From Flavobacteriaceae bacterium (GTDB lineage: Bacteria > Bacteroidota > Bacteroidia > Flavobacteriales > Weeksellaceae): a DNA stretch of 64,000 bases. The notes below the pieces were generated by a model that was not told where the DNA came from, did no database searches, and saw only the letters and a program-made list of their open reading frames with translations. The position numbers and the translations under genes are program-made. How positions within the stretch are numbered: position 1 is the stretch's first letter; each line of letters starts with the position of its first letter. This document shows positions 63,775 to 64,000 of the stretch, piece after piece. The stretch spans positions 45,330-109,329 of the forward strand of contig JAUMXI010000002.1 of NCBI GenBank assembly GCA_030529185.1, in the 5' to 3' direction.

Positions 63775-64000
63775 TGATTAGATTTCTATGTATCTATTAA
63801 TTCAAATAGACAAAAGCTTTGGGATAAGATCAAGAACTTTGTTTCAAATGATTAAATTTCATCAAATTCTAATAGTTAAGGCTATAAAAATGAGAGATGT
63901 TTTAAATCTGTTTTAGGTTTGTTGGATATAGACTGTCTCTACTTATTTTCTTTCATTTTAATTTTTTCAATTTGTAAATCAGTTAATTATGGTATTTTGC
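63775..64000. other. Window end, no supported gene
   Basis: The last 226 bases are AT-rich. A 44-codon frame in this stretch has no recognised similarity or promoter. No terminator or repeat was identified. A gene could continue beyond the window. Confidence 0.5.

Noticed and set aside
63775..64000. Transposase remnant at the window end
   Set aside because: A short frame there shows no recognisable transposase motif, and no inverted repeats were found.
1..64000. CRISPR array, prophage or insertion sequence
   Set aside because: No regularly spaced direct repeats, integrase, transposase or phage structural genes were seen.

Overview
The window is a gene-dense, low-GC stretch of a Bacteroidota chromosome, most likely Flavobacteriia of the Weeksellaceae type (relatives of Chryseobacterium, Riemerella and Bergeyella). 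The support is indirect. Promoters repeatedly carry the Bacteroidota -7 element TAnnTTTG, Shine-Dalgarno sequences are not obvious, and several genes are typical of the phylum: a MurF-alanine racemase fusion, a DUF3127 protein, DUF2807, a patatin/beta-barrel protein and an EBP-LptE operon. The species assignment is inference. No insertion sequence, prophage or CRISPR array was seen.

The left end looks origin-proximal. Between a Crp/Fnr regulator and pgk lies a gene-free, very AT-rich stretch (1518-2033) holding about seven DnaA-box-like nonamers on both strands (1583-1904). Two near-perfect 16-bp ParB sites (parS) lie at 5805-5820 and 7733-7748, flanking mnmG (gidA). A further perfect DnaA box sits upstream of dnaB at 17128. 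Together these suggest that the window carries the chromosomal origin and part of its segregation centromere.

Layout: 1-8 kb holds panB (partial), Crp/Fnr, the origin candidate, pgk, a decayed membrane-protein gene, a methyltransferase, a glycosyltransferase broken at a G7 tract, mnmG and ybeY. 8-20 kb holds a patatin-barrel phospholipase, murF-alr, tdk, rsmI, fabG, rnhA, dnaB, an MCE lipid-transport protein, lepA and rpmH. 20-31 kb holds nrnA, rpiB, dsbD, a frameshifted tilS, an OmpA lipoprotein, an O-methyltransferase, an NlpC/P60 peptidase, kdtA and lemA with two TPM genes. 31-39 kb holds DUF2807, rnr, a LysE transporter, ldcA, yraN, tsaB, an exonuclease with a degenerate GIY-YIG domain, aat and DUF3127. 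Three tRNAs (Leu-Gly-Leu) follow at 39.3-39.5 kb. 39.7-48.4 kb holds clpC, gdhA and the miaB - sigma54 activator - lptE - TPR operon. 48.5-54.3 kb is a four-gene ABC-2 exporter plus TonB receptor operon. 54-64 kb holds aroQ, lon, a PLP deaminase-like enzyme, a glucosaminidase, a SPOR protein, a lipoprotein, apt, a TPR membrane protein, ribH and a zinc metallopeptidase.

Most genes are housekeeping: envelope biogenesis and recycling, tRNA modification, replication and protein quality control. The unusual items are the origin/parS region, two G7 tracts placed where slippage could switch a glycosyltransferase and the ABC/TonB operon, the ABC/TonB operon itself, the disrupted tilS, and an lptE whose signal peptide is encoded by short interspersed repeats. 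Several genes (dnaB, tilS, tsaB) have the -7 element only four bases before the start codon, which suggests leaderless mRNAs.
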